This document shows positions 47,918 to 58,942 of a stretch of 64,000 nt of DNA, piece by piece. A model generated the notes under the pieces. The model saw only the letters and a program-made list of their open reading frames with translations. It had not been told where the DNA came from and searched no databases. The DNA is from Brasenia schreberi. Taxonomy: Eukaryota > Streptophyta > Magnoliopsida > Nymphaeales > Cabombaceae. The position numbers were made by a program, and so were the translations under genes. Location of the stretch: NCBI GenBank assembly GCA_036023115.1, contig JAYKKT010000064.1, positions 4,459,501-4,523,500 of the forward strand, given 5' to 3'. Within the stretch, counting starts at the first letter, position 1. Each line of letters opens with the position of its first letter.

Positions 47918-48230
47918 CTGAACTTTCCTCTTCTTCTTCTTCCTGGCTGTGGTTGCAGGGGAAGATTACGGGTTAGGGTTCGGTGGGACGCCTTTGAAAG
48001 GCGTTTCCAGTAGGATCACTCTTGTTACAAGAACCAACCATGAAAGAGAATCGTTTTTCCTCCTGTTTCTTTTAATTACAGCTTGTCTAAGAAAGCCCCG
48101 TTCTTATTACGACTTAGTCAGACCCACGCTTGGACTATTTAATATACCCATTATGCCCCACCACATTGCTGCATCATAATAATATATATATATATATAGT
48201 GATTAATTCTTAAACCTTATTTGTACTCAA

Positions 48231-49600
48231 ACAACTAAGCCTTTTCCCCTACTTAGATTCTTTATTTCTACAAAGCTCAATCATGTGTCATGTTAGCAAT
48301 TAACTCAACATAAAGTAGATCATTTTTTATTATTTATTTTTAACACTTTTTTACTCATATTCTACCTTTTAAAATCTAGTTTTTTGTACCTTCTTAAAGG
48401 TGCTTCTTTTAATCTTCTTTTTATATATCAAAATCATCTTAAACAATATTCTCTCATTTTATCCTCTATCGATGTCACTCCTAATTTGTTTCTAATAACC
48501 TTATTATATATATGGTTTTCCTTTTATGACTACTCATCCATCTCAACATCTTTATTTCTATCAAAGACTTCTTTTGTAAATGTTGATGATTAACTACCCA
48601 ACACTTATAACTATAAAACATAGTAACTCTAACTATTTTATAATATTTATCTTTTAACTTTAATAGTATCTTTTTCTCGCAAAGAAAATCTGATGCTCTT
48701 CTTCATTTTAACCAACCTACATTAATTTTATGCGTAACATCTCCATCAATTCTTTCGTCACTATGAAAAATTGACACTAGGTATTTCCCTTTTGAAGAAG
48801 CAATATACACCAATTTTAATTTCTATGTCCTTTGAAGTAACCAAATTATCAAACTTACGTTCCATATATTTTATCTTTGTTTTACTAGGTCAAAAGCCTT
48901 TACTTTTTAATGTTTTTCTATAGTTCCAATTTTCTAATAACTTTTTCCTTAGACTCCTCTCTTGACACAATGTCATGTGCAAATAACATGCACAAAGGTA
49001 CTTCATCTTGAATAAGTTTTGTTAACTCATTAATCAACATTATAAATAAGTATAGACTTAAAGTTTATCTTTGATGTAATCCAATATTAACTTCAAATAA
49101 ATCTGTCATTACTTCATGAGTCCTCACACATGGTTTTGCACCGTGTATATATCTCTTATAAGGTTTATGTATATCAATGGGATACCTTTTTTGCAAAGGT
49201 TCTCCAAAGAACATTCTTTTGTAATATGTCGTAAGCTTTTTCTAAATCAATAATATCACATGGAGGTCTTTCTTTTTTTTTCTAAAATATTTTATAAGAC
49301 GTCTCAAAAGGTGAATAGCTTAAACAGTAGATATGTCTGGCATGAATCTAAATTGGGTTTTTGTTGTACTCGATAGTTCTCTTAACGTACGTTCTATAAT
49401 TCTTTCCCATAATTTTATAGTATGACTCATTAACTTGATATCCCAATAATTCACACAATTCTGAATGTCTCCCTTATTCTTATGTATGGGTATAAGTGTA
49501 CTTGCTCTCAATTCCTCAGGGATCTTTTGGTTTGTCCATATTTCATTAAATAGTATTGTGAGATAAGTGATTTATGTCTCTCTTAGGATTCTCCAAACTT
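48231..49600 (-). mobile_element. Ancient RTE LINE copy, heavily mutated
   Basis: About 1.37 kb aligns with the 3' half of copies A and B on the minus strand, from ACTAAGCCTTTTCCCCTA to the segment for [17 protein letters not shown] (49511-49320). It carries many substitutions, mostly C to T and G to A, and numerous small deletions. It is clearly older than the other copies. Confidence 0.88.
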
Positions 49601-50017
49601 GTGTATACTAAAAAATCTTTATTCTCTAATTTGTATTCATTGATTGGCATGAACAAAACAACTTCGAGTTGAATTAACAGTTTAACTATATATTTTTTAA
49701 ATTTACAAGATATTTTATCGCATCAATTGTTCATCTCAATAATAATTTTGTAAGGACTAGCATGGAATTAATATATAAAAGTTGTTGACGAATTAATCTA
49801 AGGACTAGCATGTCATTTATCTTTTACTCTTTTATAGTTTTGAGATTAAAAAAGCTGTACATGTAATATAATTTTGTAGTCATACACATGCGAAATTAGT
49901 AAAATTAGGAAGAGAAAATCTTACGCACCTGATCCTCTTCATTGGTACCTATCTTCTTAAATAATGCGTAGGAATATAAAGGGTGGTAGGGTTCTGTCCA
50001 GATACACTTGCCTTTGA

Positions 50018-50057
<40 letters not shown>

Positions 50058-50623
50058 CCATAAAAATCTTTTATCGAACAAAATAATCACTTCTCACCTT
50101 ATTTATATAATTATATCACCAGTTACAGTAGGCATCACCATATTTTAGTGTAAGAAATTAAGAACTGTTATTGGGAAGAGAGACCTTCTACCCATAACAG
50201 CTCATTAGTTATTCGGTTTAATCGGTTTTCATTAGTTATTGAAAACCGTATCGGTTAGTAAAACTGTAAACCAAAAAACCAAAAACACGTCTAAAATGTT
50301 GGATCCAATATTTTATCTTTTTAAGAAAAGAAATGCATTTTAATAGCAAGCAATGGCACGGCATTTGAATGGTGATACGCGCACAAAATATAAATAATAA
50401 TTTTATTAATTTTCAATGGCATCGAATTCAAGGAGGGCAAGTTTGGCACCATCCATGATGCAGGGCAGCAGATAACAAATTATTTAACCGGTCCAACTCT
50501 GATGTTTCCGTGAAGAATCTGTAAGATGAAGGCAAATGCGAGGACTACCAACAAAGATTCTGACTTCCACAGGAAAAATGTCGCGGCCGTTATTCTTTTG
50601 ATAGTCTCAACTAGACTCGATAG

Positions 50624-50677
<54 letters not shown>

Positions 50678-50680
50678 TAG
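49601..50680. other. Intergenic DNA before the TPK relic
   Basis: AT-rich, with a TA run at 50026-50050, degenerate GGTTTTC/GAAAACC sequence near 50215-50285 and a (GA)n run at 50628-50678 that abuts the TPK start codon. No other gene is seen. Confidence 0.5.
50628..50678. repeat. (GA)n microsatellite in the TPK leader
   Basis: About 25 GA units with one AA interruption end two bases before the TPK ATG. A GA-rich leader is common in plant genes, but this one would place the repeat directly next to the start codon. Confidence 0.9.
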
Positions 50681-52214
50681 ATGGGAACGGTGACGAAGCC
50701 CGCCTCCATCTTCCTGCTTCCTTCTCTACCCGAGGAAAACCCAAGCCGGAGCTTTGCCCTCGTTGTTCTCAATCACCAACTTCCCGTATTCACCCCTCTC
50801 CTCTGGAAACACGGTAAAGACCCGCACTCTTTCGTTTCTCGTGGATTTTTTCCAGTTTCCTTTGGATTCGTGGTTGTTGGTGTTACTTATTTTGCTTCAT
50901 CAGATCGTTTTTCTTCTTGGGAGTCGGGGACTTGTAGTGTTTGATGGGATCAGGATTCAATAATTCATGTTTTTCCTTTTACCATTCGTTTCTGATTCTT
51001 GGTCACAGAATTTTAAATCTGGAACCGCTGTTCCTTGAAACCGGGGTTTACTTCCTGATCAGGAGAACTGATTTCCTAGCCACCCAGTTAAAATGGGACT
51101 ATTCTTTATTTGCTTATGTTAAGTTGAACTTTGAGCTTTGTATAACACGGGGAGCACTGGGGTTGTAGAGCAGCACAATTGCGAGTCTGTGCGGATGGAG
51201 GTGCGAATCGTGTCTACGACGAGATGCCCAGACTCTTGTCTGATGAGGATCCTATGGATGTTCGCTCAAGGTAAAGGAACAAATTATTTCTATGCAACCG
51301 TTATGTTCATAGCTGTTAAAGATTAGCATTGTATTGTAAGAGTTGTAATGATGACGATATGCATTTCGAAAAACTTTTGAACTTAAAAGGAAAGGGGAAC
51401 TTCACTTATGCTTTCTGGATGCTCCAGGCACACCATTCACTGTGCTACATGGCATGGGTCCCACCTAGCTTCCCTGTCCTACCTCAAGGGATGGATGTGT
51501 CAGGATAAAAGTTCTAAAACTCCTCTCCTGTCCTGAATTATGAAGTACACTATGGTTCTAAGAATGGAGGAGACATAAACACCCTCTTTAGTAAGCAACG
51601 CCTCTAACTAAAAAGTAAGACAAAGATATCATACATGAAAAAGAGCACCATGTAAAGCATCTAACTGCATCAAGATCTTGCGTACTTTAAGTTATAGATG
51701 CAATACAAAAAGTGAAGAGTTTAAGATCTGAAATTTATCAAGCAGTCCATCCAAACAAATTAAAATTTGATGATCTCATTTATTATCAATTTGCTGACTT
51801 TCACATTCTACTGGTCTAGTTTTCAGATTTCCTCTAGAATCTAATGGCTATTAGGAACCTCTGACCCGATTCTTAAGTCATAAGATTAAATTGGTTCCTA
51901 TTGTGAGAATTCAAAGTTCTTTATTTGCCAATTCAAGGGGAGGTGTTTGAGAACAGCCATGCCTCTTGATTTAAACCATCCCGTCTGTCTCATTTTGGGC
52001 CAACAGAACGATTATTGAGTACATTATGCATGGACTATGAATAACAAAAGTTCCTTCTCCTAGTTTTCAAATGTATCCACATGTATGTCTTGTGCACATA
52101 AATTATCTGTGATAGTATAACATATATCAAATGTAGTTTCTTTTGCTTTTTTTTTGGTAAAGAAGTTTGCTCAATATCACTTCACTTAGCTTATGCTTTT
52201 TATGAGTTCATATC

Positions 52215-52877
52215 CTATGTCACACGGGTGCAGGATGCGGCAAATTTCAAAAATTTTGGGTGTGGCAACACGGTTAGGGTATATAATATTATATATTGTA
52301 TATAATATTCAGCTAGAACAAGTGAGACATCAATTAACATAAGTATATGACAATAACAAGTACACAACTTTATATTAAAGCAAAACACATAAATGGTAAA
52401 CAACTACTAATTTCATCATAATACACAAATCAATCTTCACATATCCGGACTCATTTATCCAAAAAGATCCAAACTTCAAAGTCGGTGCCGGATTTAGAAG
52501 CGTGAAATATCTACACAAAAGGAAGTGAAGAAGGTCCATGTTGAGATATTTTCCTCTGTTTATCGGCAGAGTTTCATGGGAGATGACGGAAGACAAGCTG
52601 AAGGAGCATTTTGGAAACTATGGTGAGGTAAATCAGGTGATCATCATGGGAGATAAGGTCACGAGTCGACTAAGAGGCTTCGGTTTCGTCGTCTTCGCAG
52701 ATCCCTCCTTTCTCAATCGGATTCTCGAGGATAAACACACCATAGACGGTAGAACCGTAAATTACCTATATATATATATTCATATTCATGCCGCACCGAC
52801 ACGGTGTCGGTGTCGGTGTTGGTGTCGCACTCATGTTGGGGTTGACACTCCACCTCCTAGAGGTGTCTGTGTGACTT
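52215..52877 (+). mobile_element. MULE-like segment carrying an RRM fragment, in TPK intron 2
   Basis: AGTTCATATC flanks the segment at 52205-52214 and 52878-52887, a 10-bp direct repeat as made by Mutator-like transposases. Near the ends GTCACAC (52219-52225) and GTGTGAC (52869-52875) are inverted. Terminal repeats are otherwise poor, so the assignment is tentative. The interior holds an RNA-binding-protein fragment and, toward the right end, a CGGTGTCGGTGTCGGTG repeat. The segment lies within the 2.3-kb second intron of the TPK relic. Confidence 0.4.
52538..52765 (+). pseudogene. RRM-domain fragment of an hnRNP-like gene
   Basis: One frame reads FPLFIGRVSWEMTEDKLKEH, then FGNYGEVNQVIIM and RGFGFVVFADPS, ending DKHTIDGRTVN. 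These contain RNP2 (LFIGRVSW, normally LFIGGISW) and RNP1 (RGFGFVVF) of a plant heterogeneous nuclear RNP of the Musashi-like type. It stops where the second half of the protein would begin and runs into TA repeats, with no start context, so it is a captured exon or a retro-copy fragment. It has few differences from consensus and no internal stop. Confidence 0.85.
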
Positions 52878-53921
52878 AGTTCATATCAATGTCAAACATA
52901 TGATATACTCATAAAACATATTCTTAACTCAATATTATGGTCACAAATTATGTCAGAGTAACTGAAATGAATTTGGACAGCTTCCACCTTCTCCCATGTC
53001 AATGTTGTTTCAAGATATCAGGATAAGCCTTTAGAACCTCTTAAATGAACTTCAGTAACTGGAAAAGATTCGTCCCAACTATTCTATCGTTGCCATATTT
53101 CAGAAGCATCTCTTCACAGCCTCTTTCCTATTTCCACAAAAGAGATTCTGTTCATATTTCAGGTTTCCTCAGTTCTCCTTAAGGCTCCTAGCCATATGGA
53201 CGAATCTGCTTCTTTATAGAAACTCCATTATAATCTTTTTGTGTAATCTGATTCTTCATCTTTACTTTCTTTCCCTTTCTTTGCGACATTTGTGATTTTC
53301 CTTTTATGGAACCAGTCAGTGGAGCCTCACTATTGCAATCACAATTTTGGAAAATTTGCTGAATGCTGAAGTTATTCACTTATTTCCTTCAATCTACATG
53401 TCATTCATTTTGTTGAAGCACCATTTTCTTCTCCCAGTCAGGATGGAGACTCGTGATTATCTTGGTTATTGTAATCTCGAGAAGGTTATTTTATGCTGTA
53501 ATTTCCTTGCTTATTTTGGCAGCTGCAGTTGACAATCAACTATTCCTTTTGTCTTTTGGTGTTGTCAGATACAAGCCAGATGTGATAAAGGGTGATATGG
53601 ACTCGATTAGGACAGAAATGCAGAGCTTTTACACCGAATTGGTACTTCATCCTGTTTCTTTGACGTGTTTCTTTTTTGTTATTTCTTCATCAAATGAGAA
53701 ACTGTTTTTGAGAGTTCCAAAGTAAACTGTTTATGTTGTTGTGAGAAATGTTCTTTGAGAAACCATAAAAAAAAAAGAATCGCATTAAATGCCCAAATGA
53801 AGCATGAAGGACCAAATTATATTTGTTAGCAGCTTTTCTACCAATTCTTTTTGCACATAAAATCTTTTGTCTGAAGATCTTAACTGGCTTTGTGTGTATG
53901 ACAGGGGACAGAAGTAGTTGA

Positions 53922-53935
53922 TGAATCATGAATCA
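53922..53935 (+). repeat. 7-bp tandem duplication in TPK exon 4
   Basis: TGAATCA occurs twice in direct succession between GTTGA and CACGATCAA. Removing one unit gives the normal VDESHDQD reading. With both, the frame shifts and TGA is read at once. Confidence 0.9.
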
Positions 53936-54179
53936 CACGATCAAGATACTACGGATCTGCACAAATGTGTATCGTTTATCAGAAATGTCATCCCTGACCT
54001 TGAGCAGTCCAATGTAAGTGCTACTTATAACCTTTGGCTAGTTATGAAAGTCACCCCACTCTTTTATTTTTCATTGAACGGACAAAACAACTTTATACAC
54101 AATTCACTGTACAAAAGTTCTGTACGAAACTCAGAGATGAGACACACCTCTGACTTCCTCCCTTAGTAAAGACCTTAAC

Positions 54180-55140
54180 TCACTAAGGAGCTATCCATAC
54201 CAAAAATTCAATGTCCATCTGTACACTTATCCTAGCCAAAACATCAGCAGCTTTGTATGGCGCTATGTGTGAAATCTGTGCATTCCATGTTCTCTTAAAG
54301 AAATATCTAATACTTCCTATAGTGTCTGCAAGTTTATGAAGAGTTGCAAAATTATCAGCAGTAATCAAATTCACTGCCTCCAGTGAATCTGTTTCCCACC
54401 AAATATTCCTAAAGCCCTCTCCCACACAAAACACGGCCCTTTATATGTAGCCGTTAATTCAATCTCCAACAGGTCTGTATATTCCATCCTCCCAGAGAAT
54501 CCTGCTATCCAAATGCCTCTTCCAATCATATCAGCCCACCCATACCTGCTCGATGGCATCCGCAGTCCAAGCTGTCATCAGCATTGATCTTCACTTGACC
54601 TGGAAGAGGTGGCTGCCACTAGTTGAATCTTCTTGGCTCGTGCGTGTTCCCTCCCAATCCCCATATCTGTTGCCAACTGATATAATCATTTAAGATTCGG
54701 TCAACAACCAATACTGAAACCATTTTTGATCATCTAGTATGGAATTAATCTGCCATCTCCATATCCAGATCGCTGCTCCAAAAAGCCAGGTAGTGTTACG
54801 CTGTGCAAAGGATTTGATCCAATGAGCTGATCATCATGTACATGATTAAATCCAAGTTTTCTCCACAACTGCCTTGCAACTGGACAATCACACAAGCAGT
54901 GTAGAAACAATTCTGCAGCCCCACATCTCACACATGAATCATTGGGTGCCATTCCCCATGTAAATCAGAACCGATTGATTGGAAGAGCATATAACATACT
55001 AACCAGATGAAGAACCTAAGTTTATTGGGCACTTTAAGTTTCCAATTCCACATCTGTTTACTGCAGCAACAGAGTTCCTTAGCAGCCAGGTATACCCTGA
55101 AGCCACAGCTTGGTAGGATAAAAAGGTCCCAAAGCCCCAT
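54180..55140 (-). mobile_element. L1-type LINE 3' end, antisense in TPK intron 4
   Basis: Minus-strand frames read, in order, WNWKLKVPNKLRFFIWLV then CVRCGAAELFLHCLCDCPVA (zf-RVT zinc finger), a broken middle, and an RNase H-like domain with ATYKGPCFVWERAL and WWETDSLEAVNLI then SHIAPYKAADVLAR. This is the usual C-terminal order of plant L1 ORF2. Several stops and frameshifts make it inactive. It is antisense to the TPK gene. No target duplication could be located. Confidence 0.8.
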
Positions 55141-55924
55141 CCCCTACCCCCCCCAACACACACACACACATGTGACACATGCATTTTTCTTCGTTTCCTG
55201 ACTTTGCTCTCTTCGTGCAACTGCAGTTGAGCATTCTCGTTGCTGGAGCTCTCGATGGTAGATTTGACCATGAGATTGGAAACATCAATATTCTTCTTAG
55301 ATTTTCTGACACCTGCATAACTCTTCTTTCTGATGATAGCTTAGTATATCTTCTTCCAAAGACACACCATATATATACAGTCTTCTTTTGAAGGCCCACA
55401 CTGTGGCCTCTTTCCAATTGGCATCCCGTCTGCAAGAACCACAACCACTGGCCTAAAATGGGACCTCAGTAAGTACATCTTCTTCTTCCCTGCAGGTTTT
55501 TTTTGATGATCTATTTCATTACATGATTACCAAAGTATGACCACCTTTTAATATAATTGGAGTTTCTGAAATGTCAAAGTCCCCCAGATTTTGTGGCTTT
55601 GTGAGGGTCCAAGGGTTGGAAGTCCTGACAGAAATCACATTATACTGCCTTCAGATATCATCCATGAGGATTGACTAAAGCTATAGCTTATGGTTGGTCA
55701 GTTGGTTGATCTCATGCATTACTTCTGACTGGTTAAACTAATAACTACTGAGCGATATTACTGGGGCCTTTTGGTATAGTAGGAGGGTTCCTTTGGCCAT
55801 CATACAAGTGGCCAGGGTCACACTGAATAAGCCAAAGCTAAGCATGAGATGTGGGGACGAGGGCCCTAGACTTGGGAGTTCTATTCCTTGTGATTCAAGT
55901 ACGAAACTGCCCAAAGGTGGTCTT

Positions 55925-55975
55925 TCCAACCAAAAGGAATCCCTCTCCCACACTAAGTGGGGTCAGCTACATAGA
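55925..55975 (-). repeat. Diverged RTE 3'-end stub
   Basis: CTCTCCCACACTAAGTGGGGTCAGCTACAT resembles the CTTTTCCCATACTAGACGGGGTCGGCTACAT block that ends every RTE copy here, with about six mismatches in 30 bases. It lies in intron 5 of the TPK relic, about 200 bp before the younger stub. Confidence 0.6.
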
Positions 55976-56166
55976 ATTTTATTATTGGTCTTGAGTATTG
56001 TAACAAAAAGAAACTCCCAAAGAGATGTAAAAAGCTACTGATGCCAACGCAGGCACAAACATTGCACATCTGTGCATGGACTTGCTTCATGCTTGTTTAT
56101 TCACCTTGTTCCATTGACAGCATGTTTTTTCTCTTCACATGTACACGATTGGTGATTTATTTTGTC

Positions 56167-56246
56167 TTTGGTTTGTTTCAGCCGACCCGGTCTAGTATGG
56201 GAAAAGGCTTAGTTGTTGTTGTTGTTGTTTGGTTTGTTTCAGCCGA
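56167..56246 (+). mobile_element. 42-nt RTE stub that duplicated a TPK splice acceptor
   Basis: TTTGGTTTGTTTCAGCCGA stands at 56167-56185 and again at 56228-56246. Between them are 42 bases matching the RTE 3' end (GTCTAGTATGGGAAAAGGC then TTAG and five TTG units) in plus orientation. The duplicated target contains the polypyrimidine tract and AG of the last TPK intron, so two identical acceptors stand 61 bp apart. Use of the first would add TDPV and then a stop; only the second gives the normal TESEMRFGG reading. Confidence 0.92.
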
Positions 56247-56819
56247 GTCAGAAATGAGGTTTGGTGGTGTATTAAGCACATCAAACATTGTTCGAGAAGA
56301 GAAGATCACAGTACGATCTGATTCAGATCTCTTGTGGACTATATCCATTCAAAAGCCCAGTTGAAGGCATTTCTTTTTCTTTTTCCCTCTATTTTTGTTG
56401 ATGGAGTAGAGTTCCAAGTCCAAGTTGTTTATTTGGCTCTTGCAATTGTTTTTGCAACATGAACAAATCATGTTTTATCCTCTGTGAATATCAGATGGAT
56501 TAAATAAACCAATATCTTGGCTTGTGTTAATAATTTCTTGCTCTATTCTAAACATAAAAGGCTGCTCGTTGGTCATAAATGTTCATAGCTTCCTATTTGC
56601 ATGTACTATTGGCGTCATTGCTGGTACTGTTACAGGCATAAGTGGGGAGGAAATCATTTCAACTTCTCTGCAATTGTGTCTGTTGCCTTTTCTTTTATTT
56701 GTTATATATGGTACTGCACCCGCACTTAGGGCTTGGTTGCATCGCTATCAATGTAAAACCCTCAGGTTGCTATTGATGGGGCCTATGCTGTCTGTTGGCT
56801 GGCTTCTGTAAGAGAATGA

Positions 56820-56895
56820 CGACCATGGGAGTTGAACCTTTTCTGACTGCCTGTGTAGCAGTCGAGACCCTCTCCCACTGTGCTAATCCCATGTG
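56820..56895 (-). repeat. tRNA-like unit, minus strand
   Basis: Reading the minus strand, GGGATTAGCACAGTGGGAGAGG looks like an acceptor plus box A, and GGTTCAACTCCCATGG contains a good box B, 35-40 nt apart. The spacing suits a tRNA, but the anticodon arm does not pair convincingly. It is more likely a SINE head or a tRNA pseudogene of a family different from the other units. Confidence 0.4.
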
Positions 56896-57852
56896 CCTGA
56901 AATTGTCCTTTTGGGTATTTTGATTACGAGAAGTGTTGAAAGTGAACTGAAATTGTAGGCCCAATTTGTTCGTATAATCAAACACGGCTCTCAGCATGCA
57001 GTAAAAAACAGGGTCCATGACTTTTTTATGGGGTTACGAGGCCGATCAATGGCCCATCCGTGAGGGTGGAACATTGGAACTGAGCTTATAGTAACAGTTC
57101 TATGGGCCCGGGCTCGTAATCAAACACCACGTTGTGCTTTAGAAATTGCTGGAAACATCCACTGCAGAATTATGGCTAGACGAAACATGCATATTCATCT
57201 GGCTATACTATTTGCCGTATGTGAACTGAGTAATGGATCTACAATAAGGGGAGGTGAGGGTGTGCCTCACCTAATCTTTGGAATTTTAAAGAACAAGTAC
57301 AACCTAACGTTCTACAAAAATGGCGTATACTTTTGCCTTTCACATTTAAGGCTGCAAAATCTATGCTTTTACCAACATGGATACCATTTTATAATAATCT
57401 TTTATGTCTTCAATAAGAACCTCATCTGCCCATCTTTTTATGCTCTATAGTTTTGTCAGGTTATTGGCATCATAGACGAGGAAAATACCGTGAACACTAA
57501 AAACATTATTGATATTCTCGTCGTCCCATAAGCTAGATGAAAATGTGGGGTTGGTTGACCAAAATCAAAGATTCTCAGTTTAGGGCAACCAACACAACTC
57601 ATTATAAACCTTAGAACTGAACCAATTCACACCATCGGTTTGGGTTTGGTCTAATTTGAACCATGTTTCATTAAGCTGATGTGCTTATAAATGACACTAT
57701 TCCATGTTCACTTCGACAGACGAACCCAACTAGTTGTAGGATAAGTTGTGACGTAGAATGTTCCACTATCGTCGCACTTTTGAGCATTGACACTTCAAAT
57801 AGACAGCAAATTTTACTTGAATGTCTTCACTGCCACCTTAATAAAGTGTGAG

Positions 57853-57936
57853 TATATATATATATATATATATCGATAGATAGATAGATAGATAGATAGA
57901 TAGACAGACAGATAGATAGAGAGATAGAGAGAGAGA
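57853..57936. repeat. Compound microsatellite (TA)n(GATA)n(GACA)n(GA)n
   Basis: About ten TA units, then eight or more GATA units, two GACA units, two more GATA units and a GA run. GATA/GACA mixtures are a classic simple-repeat class. Confidence 0.92.
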
Positions 57937-58382
57937 TGTAATGCTCAATGCAATGCATGATGCCTTTATGTGTATAATTTTTTTATCGTTCCAACTTTGA
58001 GATCAATAGAGATTTAGATTATTTTGTATAATACAAAGTACAATCACATCTCTACCATTGATCTTAAATATCGAATAGTATAGATGTTTATGCATATAAA
58101 AATATTATGTATTTAGTATGATATATAGGTTATGTGACAACTTTTGGTGATGAAACAAGAAATATTTGATGCACCATGATGCATTAGATAAAACTTATAA
58201 AAGTAAAATATTACTTTTTCATTTCAAATCTCTACTGTTAATCATGTAAATCCGATGTTTATGCAGAAATATGTACTTAAATATATTATGCATTTAGAAC
58301 TATCCTCCCTCTCTTTATATATATTGCATATATGTATGCATCTATACTTGATTCTTGATAGTTGATGAGAGTTTTTTCTTCT

Positions 58383-58542
<160 letters not shown>

Positions 58543-58927
58543 TGTTTCTTAAGTACATCTTACACATTTATACTCTTGCATTCTTTTTACTTTGCTTTCG
58601 GTTGAATGAGTAATATTTTACATACTCCCAAAAGAGAAGAGATCCATGAATAAACATGTGTAAGGATGATATATATATAATGTATGTGTTGTATTTACCC
58701 CCAAACACAAAGAAACAAAAACGAAACCCTTAGATTGGATCGCTCTAATCGGTTCAATCGAAATTATCGGTTCTTTGGGCACCCCAGCAAGAACACACGG
58801 GAACTGGCGGGCTTGGAAATCCGTGGACTGTAATCCCGATGAGTTCCACTTTTCTTGAATTCGATAGGAGGATTCTCAACTTTCTAAGAATTCAATGGAA
58901 AACTTAACGAGTGGCTTGCTGAAGCAG

Positions 58928-58942
58928 ATGCTGAAAGGATGA
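58928..58942 (+). promoter_or_regulatory. Minimal upstream ORF overlapping the start codon
   Basis: ATG CTG AAA GGA TGA (58928-58942) ends so that its TGA overlaps the main ATG (ATGA, 58939-58942). If the leader includes it, ribosomes would stop exactly at the main start, an arrangement known elsewhere for termination-reinitiation. The transcription start is not known. Confidence 0.45.

Larger units (their letters stand above)
50681..56364 (+). pseudogene. TPK: Thiamine pyrophosphokinase gene with frame lesions, six exons
   Basis: Exons are 50681-50813, 51171-51270, 53569-53641, 53905-54013, 55227-55468 and 56243-56364, all with GT-AG borders. They encode the plant TPK sequence: FALVVLNHQLP, LRVCADGGANRVYDE, YKPDVIKGDMDSIRTE, HDQDTTDLHKCV, GRFDHEIGNINILLRFSD and SDSDLLWTISIQKP. 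Family knowledge: TPK transfers pyrophosphate from ATP to thiamine in the cytosol, making the coenzyme ThDP. Exon 4 has a 7-bp tandem duplication giving an immediate TGA (53929-53931). Exon 5 loses frame after KTHH at an AT run (about 55371-55378). The GALGGRFDH segment reads GALDGRFDH. The last acceptor is duplicated by a LINE stub. Either a dying copy or an assembly problem explains this; a spliced rescue of exon 4 is possible. Confidence 0.88.

Noticed and set aside
56524..56811. Hydrophobic 95-codon frame that could pass for a membrane protein
   Set aside because: It begins at a non-ATG codon in AT-rich DNA, has no splice or promoter context and its composition follows the T-rich sequence.
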